Shown in pieces: positions 8,724-15,454 of a stretch of 19,731 nt of DNA. The translations under genes were made by a program, and so were the position numbers. Every line of letters starts with the position of its first letter. Positions within the stretch are counted from its first letter, which is position 1. The notes under the pieces are model-generated. The model worked only from the letters and a program-made list of their open reading frames with translations. It did not search any database and was not told where the DNA came from. Source of the stretch: Prevotellaceae bacterium UBA711 (GTDB lineage: Bacteria; Bacteroidota; Bacteroidia; Bacteroidales; Bacteroidaceae); NCBI GenBank assembly GCA_002297545.1, contig DBLZ01000005.1, positions 27,248-46,978 of the forward strand, in the 5' to 3' direction.

Positions 8724-8758
8724 TGTGGGGTGTGTCACTGTCTGTGGCGCACCCCACA
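8724..8758 (+). terminator. Terminator-like hairpin after the LRR gene
   Basis: TGTGGGGTGTG (8724-8734) pairs with CGCACCCCACA (8748-8758), an 11-bp stem with one G-U pair and a 13-nt loop. The T-tract is weak (TGTTT at 8761-8765). It lies 33 bp after the LRR stop and probably ends the secreted-protein operon. The rest of the 334-bp gap up to the promoter at 8930 shows nothing recognisable. Confidence 0.6.
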
Positions 8759-8929
8759 CATGTTTAACGCAAATCGGTCGTCATCAGCCCGACGGCAATA
8801 GAATACCGCATTATTTAGGCTGTCGTTTCATTCGCTTCAGTTTATCTCTCAGCCGGCTTACTTCCCGTCACGCCTCAACATAGCCAGAACTCACGTATAC
8901 ATTGAACGCCCAACTTTTTTAGCCTTACA

Positions 8930-8961
8930 TTTGGAATATACGGAAAATGTATTACCTTTGC
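8930..8961 (+). promoter_or_regulatory. Bacteroidetes promoter for the phosphoethanolamine transferase gene
   Basis: TTTG at 8930-8933 and TACCTTTGC at 8953-8961 are separated by 19 bp, matching the -33/-7 Bacteroidetes consensus (TTTG, TAnnTTTG). The predicted leader is about 60 nt and ends at the ATG at 9026. This is the best promoter match in the window. Confidence 0.7.
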
Positions 8962-9025
8962 ACCGCCAATAGACCTCCAGGCCCGGGCACAGCTGCCATC
9001 GCGGCGGGGGTAATTACGGCCAAGC

Positions 9026-10684
9026 ATGAAACAGAAGTTGACCTTTTTCCTATATCTGGCGATACTGATATTGCCCAACCTCATACTCTGCCTTACGGAA
9101 CTGATGCCCTTGGCAGGCAAGCTGGCACTTGTCCTGTTGCCGTTGGGAGTTTACTGGGTGTGCCTCAGCCTGTCGCCCCGCTTGTCCCGCACTATGTGGT
9201 GGATGTTCCCGGTGCTGTTTCTGGGAGCCTTCAATATAGTACTCAGCTACCTGTTCGGTCGGGGCGTAATAGCCGTGGATATGTGGCTCAACATAGCAAC
9301 CAGCAGTCCCGCCGAGATGGGGGAAATGCTGTCGCAGATATATCCGGGTGTGGTGCTGGTGGTTGTAATATATATACCCACTCTCGTCTATGCCGCAGTG
9401 GACATCCGCCGACGTACCGAATTGCCTCGTCTGTTCCTCAGGGTGCAGAGGCGCATGGGGGTGGCCGTTCTGCTGCTCTCCCTGCCCTTCACCGTTGTGG
9501 CCATACGCAGTGGGGCATGGGCCATACGTAATGACCTCTTCCCGGTCAACGTATGCTACAATGTGCGACTGGCCTTAGCACGTCAGGTGCATAGTGCACA
9601 ATACCTCCGCCGTAGTGCCGATTTCGTCTACGGATCCGTACCATTGGATACTGCCCGCACCCCCAAGGTTCTTGTCTTTGTGATAGGCGAAACCTCCCGT
9701 GCCACCAACTGGCAACTGGCCGGATACGGACGCGAGACCACACCTCTGCTTTCCGCCACTCCTGGCATCATGTTCTTTCCGGACTGTATGTCGCAGAGCA
9801 ACACCACGCACAAGAGTGTGCCCATCCTGCTTTCTCCCGCCACGGCAGACAACTACAGCGTGCTCTATCATTCCAAGGGACTTTTGGCCGCCTTTAACGA
9901 GGCTGGATACCGAACTGCCTTTGTCAGCAACGAGCCTCGCAATAATTCGTTCAACGATCGCCTGGGTGAACAGGCTCAGGAGGTGCTCTTCCTGCGCGAC
10001 AAGTACTCTGGCACACCCATGGACTCGCTTCTGCTGCCCGAGGTGCAGCGCATCCTGGGAAGTACACAGGGGAACCTTATGCTTGTGGTTCACTCCTATG
10101 GCAGTCATAGTACATATTCCGACCGCTATCTGCCCCAGCAGGCGCATTTCCGCCCCGACAAGGTCATAAAGGCCACGCGCGCTAACCGCGACATCCTCAT
10201 CAACGCCTACGACAACACCATACGCTATACCGACTATCTCCTGCACGGCATCATAGAACAGTTGCGGCAGCTACATCGACCGGCAGCTTTGGTCTATATA
10301 AGCGACCACGGCGAGGACATCTACGACGATAGCCGCAATCTCTTTCTGCATGCCTCTCCCTGGCCTAGCTACTATCAGCTGCACGTTCCGTTGCTTATCT
10401 GGACGGATGAAGAGTATCGGCAGGAATATCCCGAGCGGGTGGAATTGCTGGAGCAACGGCGCTATGAACCTCTGCAGTCCGACTGCGTTTTCCCCACCAT
10501 ATTGGGACTTGGCGGCATCTCCACGCCATACGGGCAGGACAGCCTCGCGCTGACATCTCCACGATATGAGACCAAACAACGTCGCACCTACATCAGCGAC
10601 CACAACGCCCCCTTGCCTCTCGACTTCTGTCTGGAAGAAGAGGATCTCAGGGTCATGAAGCAACGGGGGATGCGTCCTTATTGA
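9026..10684 (+). CDS. Phosphoethanolamine transferase, EptA/sulfatase family
   Basis: A 552-aa inner-membrane enzyme with the active domain on the periplasmic side. Five hydrophobic segments (about 5-24, 33-49, 57-77, 109-125, 144-160) precede a soluble alkaline-phosphatase-fold domain. Visible family motifs are VIGETSRATNW with metal ligand Glu222, the nucleophile region NTTHKSVP (Thr261 by alignment with EptA), HSYGSH (356-361) and SDHGED with Asp427 and His428. Length and order match EptA-type enzymes, which move phosphoethanolamine from phosphatidylethanolamine to lipid A or other envelope glycans, often changing sensitivity to cationic peptides. The acceptor here cannot be read from sequence. 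It has its own promoter and stands alone. The ATG at 9026 is used because it directly precedes the first membrane segment. The family call is firm; lipid A as target is inference. Confidence 0.9.
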   Translation: MKQKLTFFLYLAILILPNLILCLTELMPLAGKLALVLLPLGVYWVCLSLSPRLSRTMWWMFPVLFLGAFNIVLSYLFGRGVIAVDMWLNIATSSPAEMGEMLSQIYPGVVLVVVIYIPTLVYAAVDIRRRTELPRLFLRVQRRMGVAVLLLSLPFTVVAIRSGAWAIRNDLFPVNVCYNVRLALARQVHSAQYLRRSADFVYGSVPLDTARTPKVLVFVIGETSRATNWQLAGYGRETTPLLSATPGIMFFPDCMSQSNTTHKSVPILLSPATADNYSVLYHSKGLLAAFNEAGYRTAFVSNEPRNNSFNDRLGEQAQEVLFLRDKYSGTPMDSLLLPEVQRILGSTQGNLMLVVHSYGSHSTYSDRYLPQQAHFRPDKVIKATRANRDILINAYDNTIRYTDYLLHGIIEQLRQLHRPAALVYISDHGEDIYDDSRNLFLHASPWPSYYQLHVPLLIWTDEEYRQEYPERVELLEQRRYEPLQSDCVFPTILGLGGISTPYGQDSLALTSPRYETKQRRTYISDHNAPLPLDFCLEEEDLRVMKQRGMRPY

Positions 10685-10801
10685 TGCTTTATCCCACGTC
10701 CTGTGGACATACAATACACATTATATATATTATGCGCGCACATGCGCACGACATTGCAACTTAACTGCTAACTCATAACTCTCAACCATCAACCCTTCAT
10801 C

Positions 10802-11473
10802 ATGAACATACAGGATAGGATTGTAAAAATCATCACAACCATTCAAAACGAGGGCCAAGGCCTCACGCGTGCTCAGTTGCAGGAAGCCTTGACAACCGCC
10901 GAGGAACCCGATGTGGACTGGAACTCTATCTTCGACAGAGCCATGGAAGTTGGGCTGCTTAAGGTCAAGAACCAAAGGCTTGGCACCCTCACCTACACGC
11001 CGGATGGAAAGAAGTTCCGCAAGAAGCCTTATCCCGTGAGTCTTGGTGCCGACTCACAGGCTCAAACCTTTGCACCTTCGGGGAACGAAGGCATGGACGA
11101 GGACTTGCTGATGGTAATGCGCGGAGCACAGGAGAACCATGCCGAGGACTCCGCACATCACGTAACCAGTGCCCGGAGCAAGTTGCAACTGAAACTCATC
11201 CGTGCCATCGACCGCAAGATTGCACTTGACGACTTTGCCGAGAGCGAGAACATCGACCTGGACGAGGTGCTGGACAACCTGGATGACATGCGGCGTCACG
11301 GCAAGCGCATGGATATCTCCTATTTCGTGAACGAGGTCATAGGGCAGAACAATGTGGATGAGGTCCGCGACAGCATGGACAACGATGTGTTCGATATGGA
11401 TGCCATGCGTGCCGAATGGGGCGACGTCTACAATGAGGAGGAGCTACGTCTGCTCTGCTACGTCCTGTCCTGA
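10802..11473 (+). CDS. RecQ-tail-like protein (RQC-like winged helix plus RecQ C-terminal domain, no helicase)
   Basis: A 223-aa cytoplasmic protein. Residues about 1-80 resemble the RQC winged helix that follows the helicase core in RecQ: an HTH-like region, then GLLKVKNQRLGTLTYTPDGKKFRKKP (45-70), where RecQ has a YGLLKVTxKGxxFLKKP-like stretch. Residues about 125-223 resemble the extreme C-terminus of Bacteroidetes RecQ (HTH_40-type), seen as LKLIRAIDRKIALDDFAE, then DISYFVNEVI, and YNEEELRLLCYVLS at the end. The ATPase motifs, zinc-binding cysteines and HRDC domain of RecQ are absent. A charged linker (80-125) joins the halves. It may bind DNA or modulate RecQ, or may simply descend from a broken recQ. 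It is single and monocistronic, ending at a strong hairpin. The RecQ relation is judged from remembered family sequence, not from a search. Confidence 0.7.
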   Translation: MNIQDRIVKIITTIQNEGQGLTRAQLQEALTTAEEPDVDWNSIFDRAMEVGLLKVKNQRLGTLTYTPDGKKFRKKPYPVSLGADSQAQTFAPSGNEGMDEDLLMVMRGAQENHAEDSAHHVTSARSKLQLKLIRAIDRKIALDDFAESENIDLDEVLDNLDDMRRHGKRMDISYFVNEVIGQNNVDEVRDSMDNDVFDMDAMRAEWGDVYNEEELRLLCYVLS

Positions 11474-11527
11474 TCCACCGTCCGGCTCTGTCTCTTCACG
11501 GGCTGCCGGTCTGATGATGCAGCAAGG

Positions 11528-11583
11528 AAAGTGCCCCATAACCAAGATCTTAGCTCTGGGCTGTCTTGGTTATGGGGCACTTT
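11528..11583. terminator. Perfect 20-bp inverted repeat, probably a bidirectional terminator
   Basis: The left arm (11528-11547) and right arm (11564-11583, TCTTGGTTATGGGGCACTTT) are perfectly complementary over 20 bp around a 16-nt loop. The outer ends are AAA and TTT. It lies 55 bp after the RecQ-tail gene and faces minus-strand transcription from the other side. The stem is longer than most intrinsic terminators, so a mobile hairpin element or an RNA structure is also possible. Confidence 0.6.
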
Positions 11584-11657
11584 GCGGCATGCCGTATCAT
11601 ACTGTTGTGTGTTGGTATGTGTGGGATTAGATCGGAGGGGTATCCTGCGGTGGGTAT

Positions 11658-11722
11658 AAAAAAGAAGGTTGTCTCACGACAACCAATCTTTTGTTAACCT
11701 TAAATCTAATACCATGAAAAAC
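11658..11722 (-). ncRNA. Putative small regulatory RNA with intrinsic terminator
   Basis: On the minus strand a good promoter is followed, about 45 nt later, by GGTTGTC-GTGA-GACAACC (7-bp stem; arms 11667-11673 and 11678-11684) and TTCTTTTTT (11666-11658), a clean intrinsic terminator. Flanking AAAAGA/TCTTTT bases can lengthen the stem. The transcript would be about 60-65 nt and has no convincing ORF. Its body includes ATGGTATTAGATTTAAGG and GTTAACAAAAGATTGG, which I recall as recurring in Bacteroides/Prevotella intergenic regions, so it may belong to a dispersed paralogous sRNA family. The family name cannot be confirmed here. It lies between the converging RecQ-tail and ispF genes. The plus-strand reading (a 28-codon ORF from 11714) is less likely. 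Confidence 0.6.
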
Positions 11723-11727
11723 ACGAT

Positions 11728-11760
11728 GCAAAGGTATGGCTTTCGTGTGATATGTGCAAG
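11728..11760 (-). promoter_or_regulatory. Promoter of the small RNA
   Basis: Read on the minus strand, CTTGC (11760-11756) lies 19 bp before TACCTTTGC (11736-11728), which is an exact -7 match (TAnnTTTGC) with a partial -33 match. Transcription would begin around 11720-11724. Confidence 0.6.
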
Positions 11761-11849
11761 AGGGTTGCGGGCTTTTCATGGAAAGGAAGTTTTTTTTTGA
11801 TTTATGTCAATAAGACGACCGCTCATCCCCCATTATACGTGCATGTTAT

Positions 11850-12326
11850 CTATGCAAGAATGAGCACCGTGGCATAGGCCGAGATGCCTTCCTCTCGTCC
11901 TGTAAAGCCCAGTTTTTCCGTTGTGGTGGCTTTTATGCTCACCGAGTCAGGATCCACGCCCATGCATTGTGCCAGACATTCCTGCATGGCAGGGATATGC
12001 GCTTTCAGCTTGGGACGCTCGGCACATACCGTGGCGTCTATATTGCCCACATGGTACCCCTTGACGGCTATCAGCTCTATGGTCTTGCGCAAGAGTATTT
12101 TGCTGTCTATGTCCTTGAACTCGGCACCCGTGTCGGGGAAATGGTAGCCTATGTCACGCATGTTGGCGGCCCCAAGCAGGGCATCGCATATCGCATGTAT
12201 CAGTACGTCGGCGTCACTATGTCCCAGCAGCCCCATCGTGTGCTCCAGTTTTATACCGCCCAGCCAAAGGTCGCGCCCGGGAACCAGCTGGTGGACATCA
12301 AATCCAAATCCTACTCTTATCTTCAT
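11850..12326 (-). CDS. ispF: 2-C-methyl-D-erythritol 2,4-cyclodiphosphate synthase
   Basis: A 158-aa cytosolic enzyme of the non-mevalonate (MEP) isoprenoid pathway. It cyclises 4-diphosphocytidyl-2-C-methyl-D-erythritol 2-phosphate to the 2,4-cyclodiphosphate with release of CMP. Motifs run the full length: GFGFDVHQL with metal ligands Asp10 and His12, GHSDADVLIHAICDALLGA with His44, HFPDTG (62-67), and KATTTEKLGFTGREEGISA (132-150). Length matches the family (about 155-160 aa), and the protein acts as a homotrimer in characterised members. The ATG at 12324-12326 gives the standard N-terminus. It lies 92 bp downstream of the BRCT-like gene on the same strand, with palindromes between them; no closer promoter was found, so co-transcription is possible. 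No other MEP gene is in the window. Confidence 0.97.
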   Translation of the reverse strand: MKIRVGFGFDVHQLVPGRDLWLGGIKLEHTMGLLGHSDADVLIHAICDALLGAANMRDIGYHFPDTGAEFKDIDSKILLRKTIELIAVKGYHVGNIDATVCAERPKLKAHIPAMQECLAQCMGVDPDSVSIKATTTEKLGFTGREEGISAYATVLILA

Positions 12327-12356
12327 GTTTTTGGGTGTTGGTTGTTGATTGAATGG

Positions 12357-12398
12357 GTCGGACTTGTCCGACGGGTTTGATTTATCGGACCGGTCTGA
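12357..12398. repeat. Two adjacent GTCGGAC-type palindromes
   Basis: GTCGGAC-TT-GTCCGAC (12357-12372) is a perfect 7-bp inverted repeat. TCGGACCGGTCTGA (12385-12398) is palindromic but for one position. Arms of the two can also pair with each other. They sit in the 92-bp gap between the BRCT-like gene and ispF. They may form an intergenic terminator or processing site, or a short dispersed repeat. No T-tract supports a strong terminator. Confidence 0.45.
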
Positions 12399-12418
12399 CT
12401 TCCTTTACGCGGTGGTGC

Positions 12419-13171
12419 TCAGAACGGGAGTCGGGCCATCAGTTCCTCCATGACGCTGTCCGGCAGATGCTCCGTGCGCCGCTTCAAATAGGCGACAAGC
12501 TCTTCCAGGATGATGAACGGCGTGTCGAACCTTGTGCCTCGCCCGGTGTTGTAGTACTGTTCCACGGCCAAACACACCTCGCGCGGCATGGATTCGGGAA
12601 TGAGGATACAGTCTGTATCATCGGCCATCTCCGTGTTTGCATAGCCTCCGAGACAGCCTATGAGCTGTGCCAGCTCGGGATGACGGTCAAGGAGCGAGGC
12701 GTGGACAAATATCTCCTTGCCATAGAGCACGTCCATCTCCTCCATGGGGATGGGCGAGGTCTGGCGTATGTTCTTCAGGCCCGATATTTCCGGTGCTGTC
12801 CAATAGAGGTGTTCGCGTGTCAGATGCAGGTCCTTGGACAGAGTCTCCTCCATCCGGTAGGGAGCATAGTCTCCGCCCTGTATGCGGGCCAGGTCCGAGG
12901 CCGAGAGACGCATGATGTTGTACCCGTCGTGCACGTACAGACGCCAATAGTTTATGACGTCCATGTCCGGTGTCTCGCCAGCCAGCAGAAAGTGAGTGCT
13001 GCGTTGCAGCTTGTCGAATTTTACCTCGGCGGCCCCCAGACGCATCAGGGTGCTTCGCAAGGCCTGTCTGCCCTGTGCAAACTGCCCCGTGACCGCCACC
13101 TTGCGTCCCAGAAGGGGGCAGGGCAGGGCTGTGTCGCTGTCGCCGAATAGAGAAAGTTGCTCTGCTTGCAT
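12419..13171 (-). CDS. Tandem BRCT-like protein with N-terminal sliding-clamp-binding motif
   Basis: A 250-aa cytoplasmic protein. It opens with MQAEQLSLFGDSD; QLSLF at residues 5-9 matches the bacterial beta-clamp-binding pentapeptide QL(S/D)LF. Residues about 20-98 look like a BRCT domain: LLGRKVAVTGQF, LMRLGAAEVKFDKLQRSTHFLLAG, then an L-S-x-x-D-L helix. Residues about 149-230 look like a second, more diverged one (LYGKEIFVHASL, IGCLGGYANTEMADDTDCILI). The linker (100-148) holds no known motif. BRCT pairs bind DNA ends or phosphopeptides; with a clamp motif, a role at replication forks or in repair is likely but inferred. Polymerase, ligase and exonuclease motifs are absent. The start is supported by a -7 box about 55 bp upstream. 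It is the first gene of a minus-strand pair with ispF. Confidence 0.75.
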   Translation of the reverse strand: MQAEQLSLFGDSDTALPCPLLGRKVAVTGQFAQGRQALRSTLMRLGAAEVKFDKLQRSTHFLLAGETPDMDVINYWRLYVHDGYNIMRLSASDLARIQGGDYAPYRMEETLSKDLHLTREHLYWTAPEISGLKNIRQTSPIPMEEMDVLYGKEIFVHASLLDRHPELAQLIGCLGGYANTEMADDTDCILIPESMPREVCLAVEQYYNTGRGTRFDTPFIILEELVAYLKRRTEHLPDSVMEELMARLPF

Positions 13172-13225
13172 GATGCTGTGTGCTTGTCTGTTCGTTCCGG
13201 CATGCCGGTATCGGCAGCCTACGAT

Positions 13226-13234
13226 GCAAAAGTA
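13226..13234 (-). promoter_or_regulatory. Candidate -7 box for the BRCT-like gene
   Basis: On the minus strand this reads TACTTTTGC, an exact match to TAnnTTTGC, 54 bp before the ATG at 13171. No TTTG-type -33 box is at the usual distance. The same 231-bp divergent gap holds weak plus-strand candidates for the SecB-like gene: TACCTTTAC (13299-13307) and CATCTTTGC (13343-13351), each one base off consensus. Confidence 0.5.
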
Positions 13235-13402
13235 CGATTATTTTTGCACATTCTTTCCATTGGACGCCCTTTTGTGGCCTATTTAGAAAGAAAAGTTGTA
13301 CCTTTACAAACCGAAACCTCCGTCGTGGGGTATGGCATCATACATCTTTGCATGTACATGTGCGCTACCGTGTGCCGGAGGGCATTAACACTATCGACGA
13401 CT

Positions 13403-13885
13403 ATGGAAAAGCAACAGCAAATACAGATCCAGTTCAAACTGAACGACGTGCGACAGGTGCAGTTCGTGACCCTGTGCAACGAGTGGCCCAAGGGCGAGAT
13501 GCAGGTGGGCAATCAGATCAACTTCAGCAGCGACACCCAGCAGCGTCTGGTGCGTTGTCTGCTGAATATCGAGTACAAGCAGAACGACATCACGCAGATG
13601 ATGCTTTCGGTGGAGACGGTATTCGAGTTCTCTCGCGAGTCATGGTCCTCCATGTACGACCTGAACGGCGACCAGTGGATACTGCCTGTCGGCCTGGTGC
13701 ACCACCTGACGGATGTCACCATAGGCGCGGCGCGTGGCATACTTGCTGCACGTACCGGGGATGCGGGCTTTCCGCGTGCCATCCTGCCGTTGGTCAATCC
13801 TCAGCAGTTTATGCGCGATCCTTTGCGCTTCCCCCGCATAGTCCCTGCCCGTCCCGACGCAGAACAGCCTGACACCCAGGCATGA
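13403..13885 (+). CDS. SecB-like protein (SecB-superfamily fold, divergent)
   Basis: A 160-aa protein. The open frame extends upstream to 13157, but the earlier part looks non-coding, so the ATG at 13403 (MEKQQQIQIQFKLNDV) is chosen. The pattern resembles SecB: N-terminal beta-strands (6-75, including VRCLLNIEYK and LSVETVFEFS), a helix (about 96-118, LVHHLTDVTIGAARGILAAR) and the ending AGFPRAILPLVNPQQFM (121-137), which parallels the G-F-P-x-x-x-L-x-P-V-N-F-D-A-L-Y end of SecB. Length is close to E. coli SecB (155 aa). SecB proteins keep preproteins unfolded for the Sec pathway, and SecB-like proteins also act as chaperones in toxin-antitoxin systems; no toxin is next to it. Its stop overlaps the PHP gene (ATGA), so it heads a three-gene operon. 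The link to SecB is by motif only. Confidence 0.65.
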   Translation: MEKQQQIQIQFKLNDVRQVQFVTLCNEWPKGEMQVGNQINFSSDTQQRLVRCLLNIEYKQNDITQMMLSVETVFEFSRESWSSMYDLNGDQWILPVGLVHHLTDVTIGAARGILAARTGDAGFPRAILPLVNPQQFMRDPLRFPRIVPARPDAEQPDTQA

Positions 13886-14601
13886 GGCAGCGCCTGACAC
13901 CCAGGCTGGACGTACACACGCACACGGTGATGTCCGGCCATGCCTACAGTACTGTGCAGGAGATGGCCACGGAGGCATCGCGCCTCGGTCTGGACATTTT
14001 GGGCATCACGGAACATGCTCCGGAACTGCCCGGGGCGTGTGATCCCATCTATTTCCGCAACCTGCACGTGGTGCCGCGCTGCATGTACGGGGTCAGGATG
14101 CTGATGGGCGCCGAGTTGAATATCCTCAACTGCCGGGGTGACATCAGCCTGGACGAGACGTATTACCGTCGTCTGGACCTGCGCATAGCCGGCATACACT
14201 CGCTGTGTTGGGAGGGAGGCACGCGCGAGGAGAATACCGAGGGTATGTTGCGCGTCATACGCAACCCGTGGGTGCAGATCATTTCCCATCCGGGTGATGG
14301 CACTGCCGAGTTGGACTTTGAGCCGCTGGTCCTGGCTTCGGGCGAAAGCAGGACCCTGCTGGAGATAAACAACAGCAGCCTGGTGCCCTTGCGCCACAAG
14401 GACTCGGCCCGCGCCAACAATCTGGAGATCCTGCGCCTGTGCCGCCGCCACGGCGTGCCCGTCATTCTGGGCAGCGACGCACATATCTCTTTCTCCATCG
14501 CCGATTACCGTTATCTGTGGGAGCTGTTGGACGAGACCGGCTTTCCGTCGGAGTTGGTGATGAACGACAAGCCTGATGAGTTTTTGGCATACATTGGCTG
14601 A
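13882..14601 (+). CDS. PHP-domain metal-dependent phosphatase, YcdX-like
   Basis: A 239-aa cytosolic protein matching the YcdX branch of the PHP superfamily along its length. Metal-binding residues are visible: DVHTHTVMSGHAYST (His12, His14, His20), ITEH (His45), GAELNI (Glu78), AGIHS (His106), IISHPGD (His136) and LGSDAHISF (Asp199, His201). EINNSS (161-166) is also typical. E. coli YcdX is a trinuclear-zinc phosphatase; its physiological substrate is not settled, and the same holds here. The length is close to YcdX (245 aa). The start overlaps the SecB-like stop by 4 bp and the 3' end overlaps comF by 26 bp, indicating coupled translation. A histidinol-phosphatase role is less likely, as no his genes are near. 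Confidence 0.9.
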   Translation: MRQRLTPRLDVHTHTVMSGHAYSTVQEMATEASRLGLDILGITEHAPELPGACDPIYFRNLHVVPRCMYGVRMLMGAELNILNCRGDISLDETYYRRLDLRIAGIHSLCWEGGTREENTEGMLRVIRNPWVQIISHPGDGTAELDFEPLVLASGESRTLLEINNSSLVPLRHKDSARANNLEILRLCRRHGVPVILGSDAHISFSIADYRYLWELLDETGFPSELVMNDKPDEFLAYIG

Positions 14602-15274
14602 CCTGTTGCTTCCACGCCACTGCGCTGTGTGCGATGCAGAACTGTGTGCCTCCGAGCACGCTCTGTGCAATGTCTGCCTGTGCGGTCTGCAGCAGGTGCC
14701 ATGGACGGATATGGCCGACAATCCTCTGTTGCGCAGTCTGTGGAACCGCCACGATGTGGAGGCTGCAGGCAGTTCTTTTTTCTACAATCCCGCCACGGAC
14801 GTCCATCATCTCTTCATTCTGCTCAAGTACCGGCAGCGCCCGCATGTGGGGCTGCATCTGGCGCGCCATGCTTTCTCACGCCTGTCTGCCTTGGGTCTGG
14901 CGCGTGGAGCGGAGTACATAGTGCCTGTACCTCTGTCTCGGCAACGGCGCTGGCGGCGCGGATACAATCAGGCCGAATGGATAGCGCGCGGCATATCGCA
15001 GGCAACCGGCATACCGGTGTGCACGGAGGTGCTGGAGCGCATACGCAACAATCCCACGCAGACACACCGCACCGCCCGGCAACGTATGGAGAACACGCGC
15101 GGGATATTTGCCGTGGCGCCCGAAAGTCCCGATTTGAACGGCAAAACGCTCTTGCTCGTCGATGACATTTGCACCACTGGCGCAACCCTCAGCGATTGTG
15201 TGCGTGCCCTGCGGCAAGGTTTCCCCACGGCACGCATACATATCTACACGTTGGGCTGGGCCGGAGGGCTGTGA
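14576..15274 (+). CDS. ComF-family phosphoribosyltransferase-like protein
   Basis: A 232-aa cytosolic protein of the ComF (ComFC/GntX) family. An N-terminal four-cysteine zinc knuckle (Cys16, Cys19, Cys31, Cys34 in CAVC and CNVC) is followed by a type I phosphoribosyltransferase domain. Landmarks are ILLKYRQRP (81-89), VPVPLSRQRRWRRGYNQAE (116-134), RTARQRMEN (165-173) and the PRPP loop LLLVDDICTTGAT (192-204) with Asp196 and Asp197. ComF proteins are needed for natural transformation in several bacteria and are thought to act on incoming single-stranded DNA; in Bacteroidales the role is not established. The start at 14576 lies inside the PHP gene, a 26-bp overlap, and gives the expected N-terminus. 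It ends the operon; palindromes follow. Confidence 0.92.
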   Translation: MSFWHTLADLLLPRHCAVCDAELCASEHALCNVCLCGLQQVPWTDMADNPLLRSLWNRHDVEAAGSSFFYNPATDVHHLFILLKYRQRPHVGLHLARHAFSRLSALGLARGAEYIVPVPLSRQRRWRRGYNQAEWIARGISQATGIPVCTEVLERIRNNPTQTHRTARQRMENTRGIFAVAPESPDLNGKTLLLVDDICTTGATLSDCVRALRQGFPTARIHIYTLGWAGGL

Positions 15275-15286
15275 CCCGCCGCCCCT

Positions 15287-15440
15287 GGGGCCCCGTCACA
15301 TGGACAGGAGTCCGCATATTCCGGTATATACATAAATGAAAACCGGAATGTGTGCCTGTATAAACCGGTTTGTGCAGGCGGATGAACCTGTTCATGAAGC
15401 GTCCGATCCACGTCGCGGTGGCAATGTGTCCGTGACGTGG
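15287..15440. repeat. Cluster of palindromes between convergent genes
   Basis: Five inverted repeats stand in a row: GGGGCCCC (15287-15294); CATATTCCGGT/ACCGGAATGTG (15315-15325/15342-15352, one G-U), with an outer ACAGG/CCTGT pair (15304-15308/15355-15359); a 14+14-bp near-perfect palindrome centred on AAACCGGTTT (15353-15380); ATGAAC-CT-GTTCAT (15382-15395); and CCACGTC/GACGTGG (15408-15414/15434-15440). They fill the gap between comF (+) and the EEP gene (-), so some may end transcription from both sides. No coding sequence is supported here. Confidence 0.55.
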
Positions 15441-15454
15441 CGTCCGCGGCTCCC

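Noticed and set aside
11714..11800. 28-codon plus-strand ORF starting MKNTMQRYGF
   Set aside because: Its first codons coincide with the reverse of the sRNA promoter and 5' end, which explains the conservation-like look better; no downstream coding support.
13157..13402. N-terminal extension of the SecB-like frame
   Set aside because: It runs through the divergent promoter region and is unlike protein; the ATG at 13403 gives a SecB-sized product.
13882..14601. PHP gene as histidinol-phosphatase (HisK type)
   Set aside because: The motif order and spacing match YcdX better, and no histidine-biosynthesis gene is nearby.
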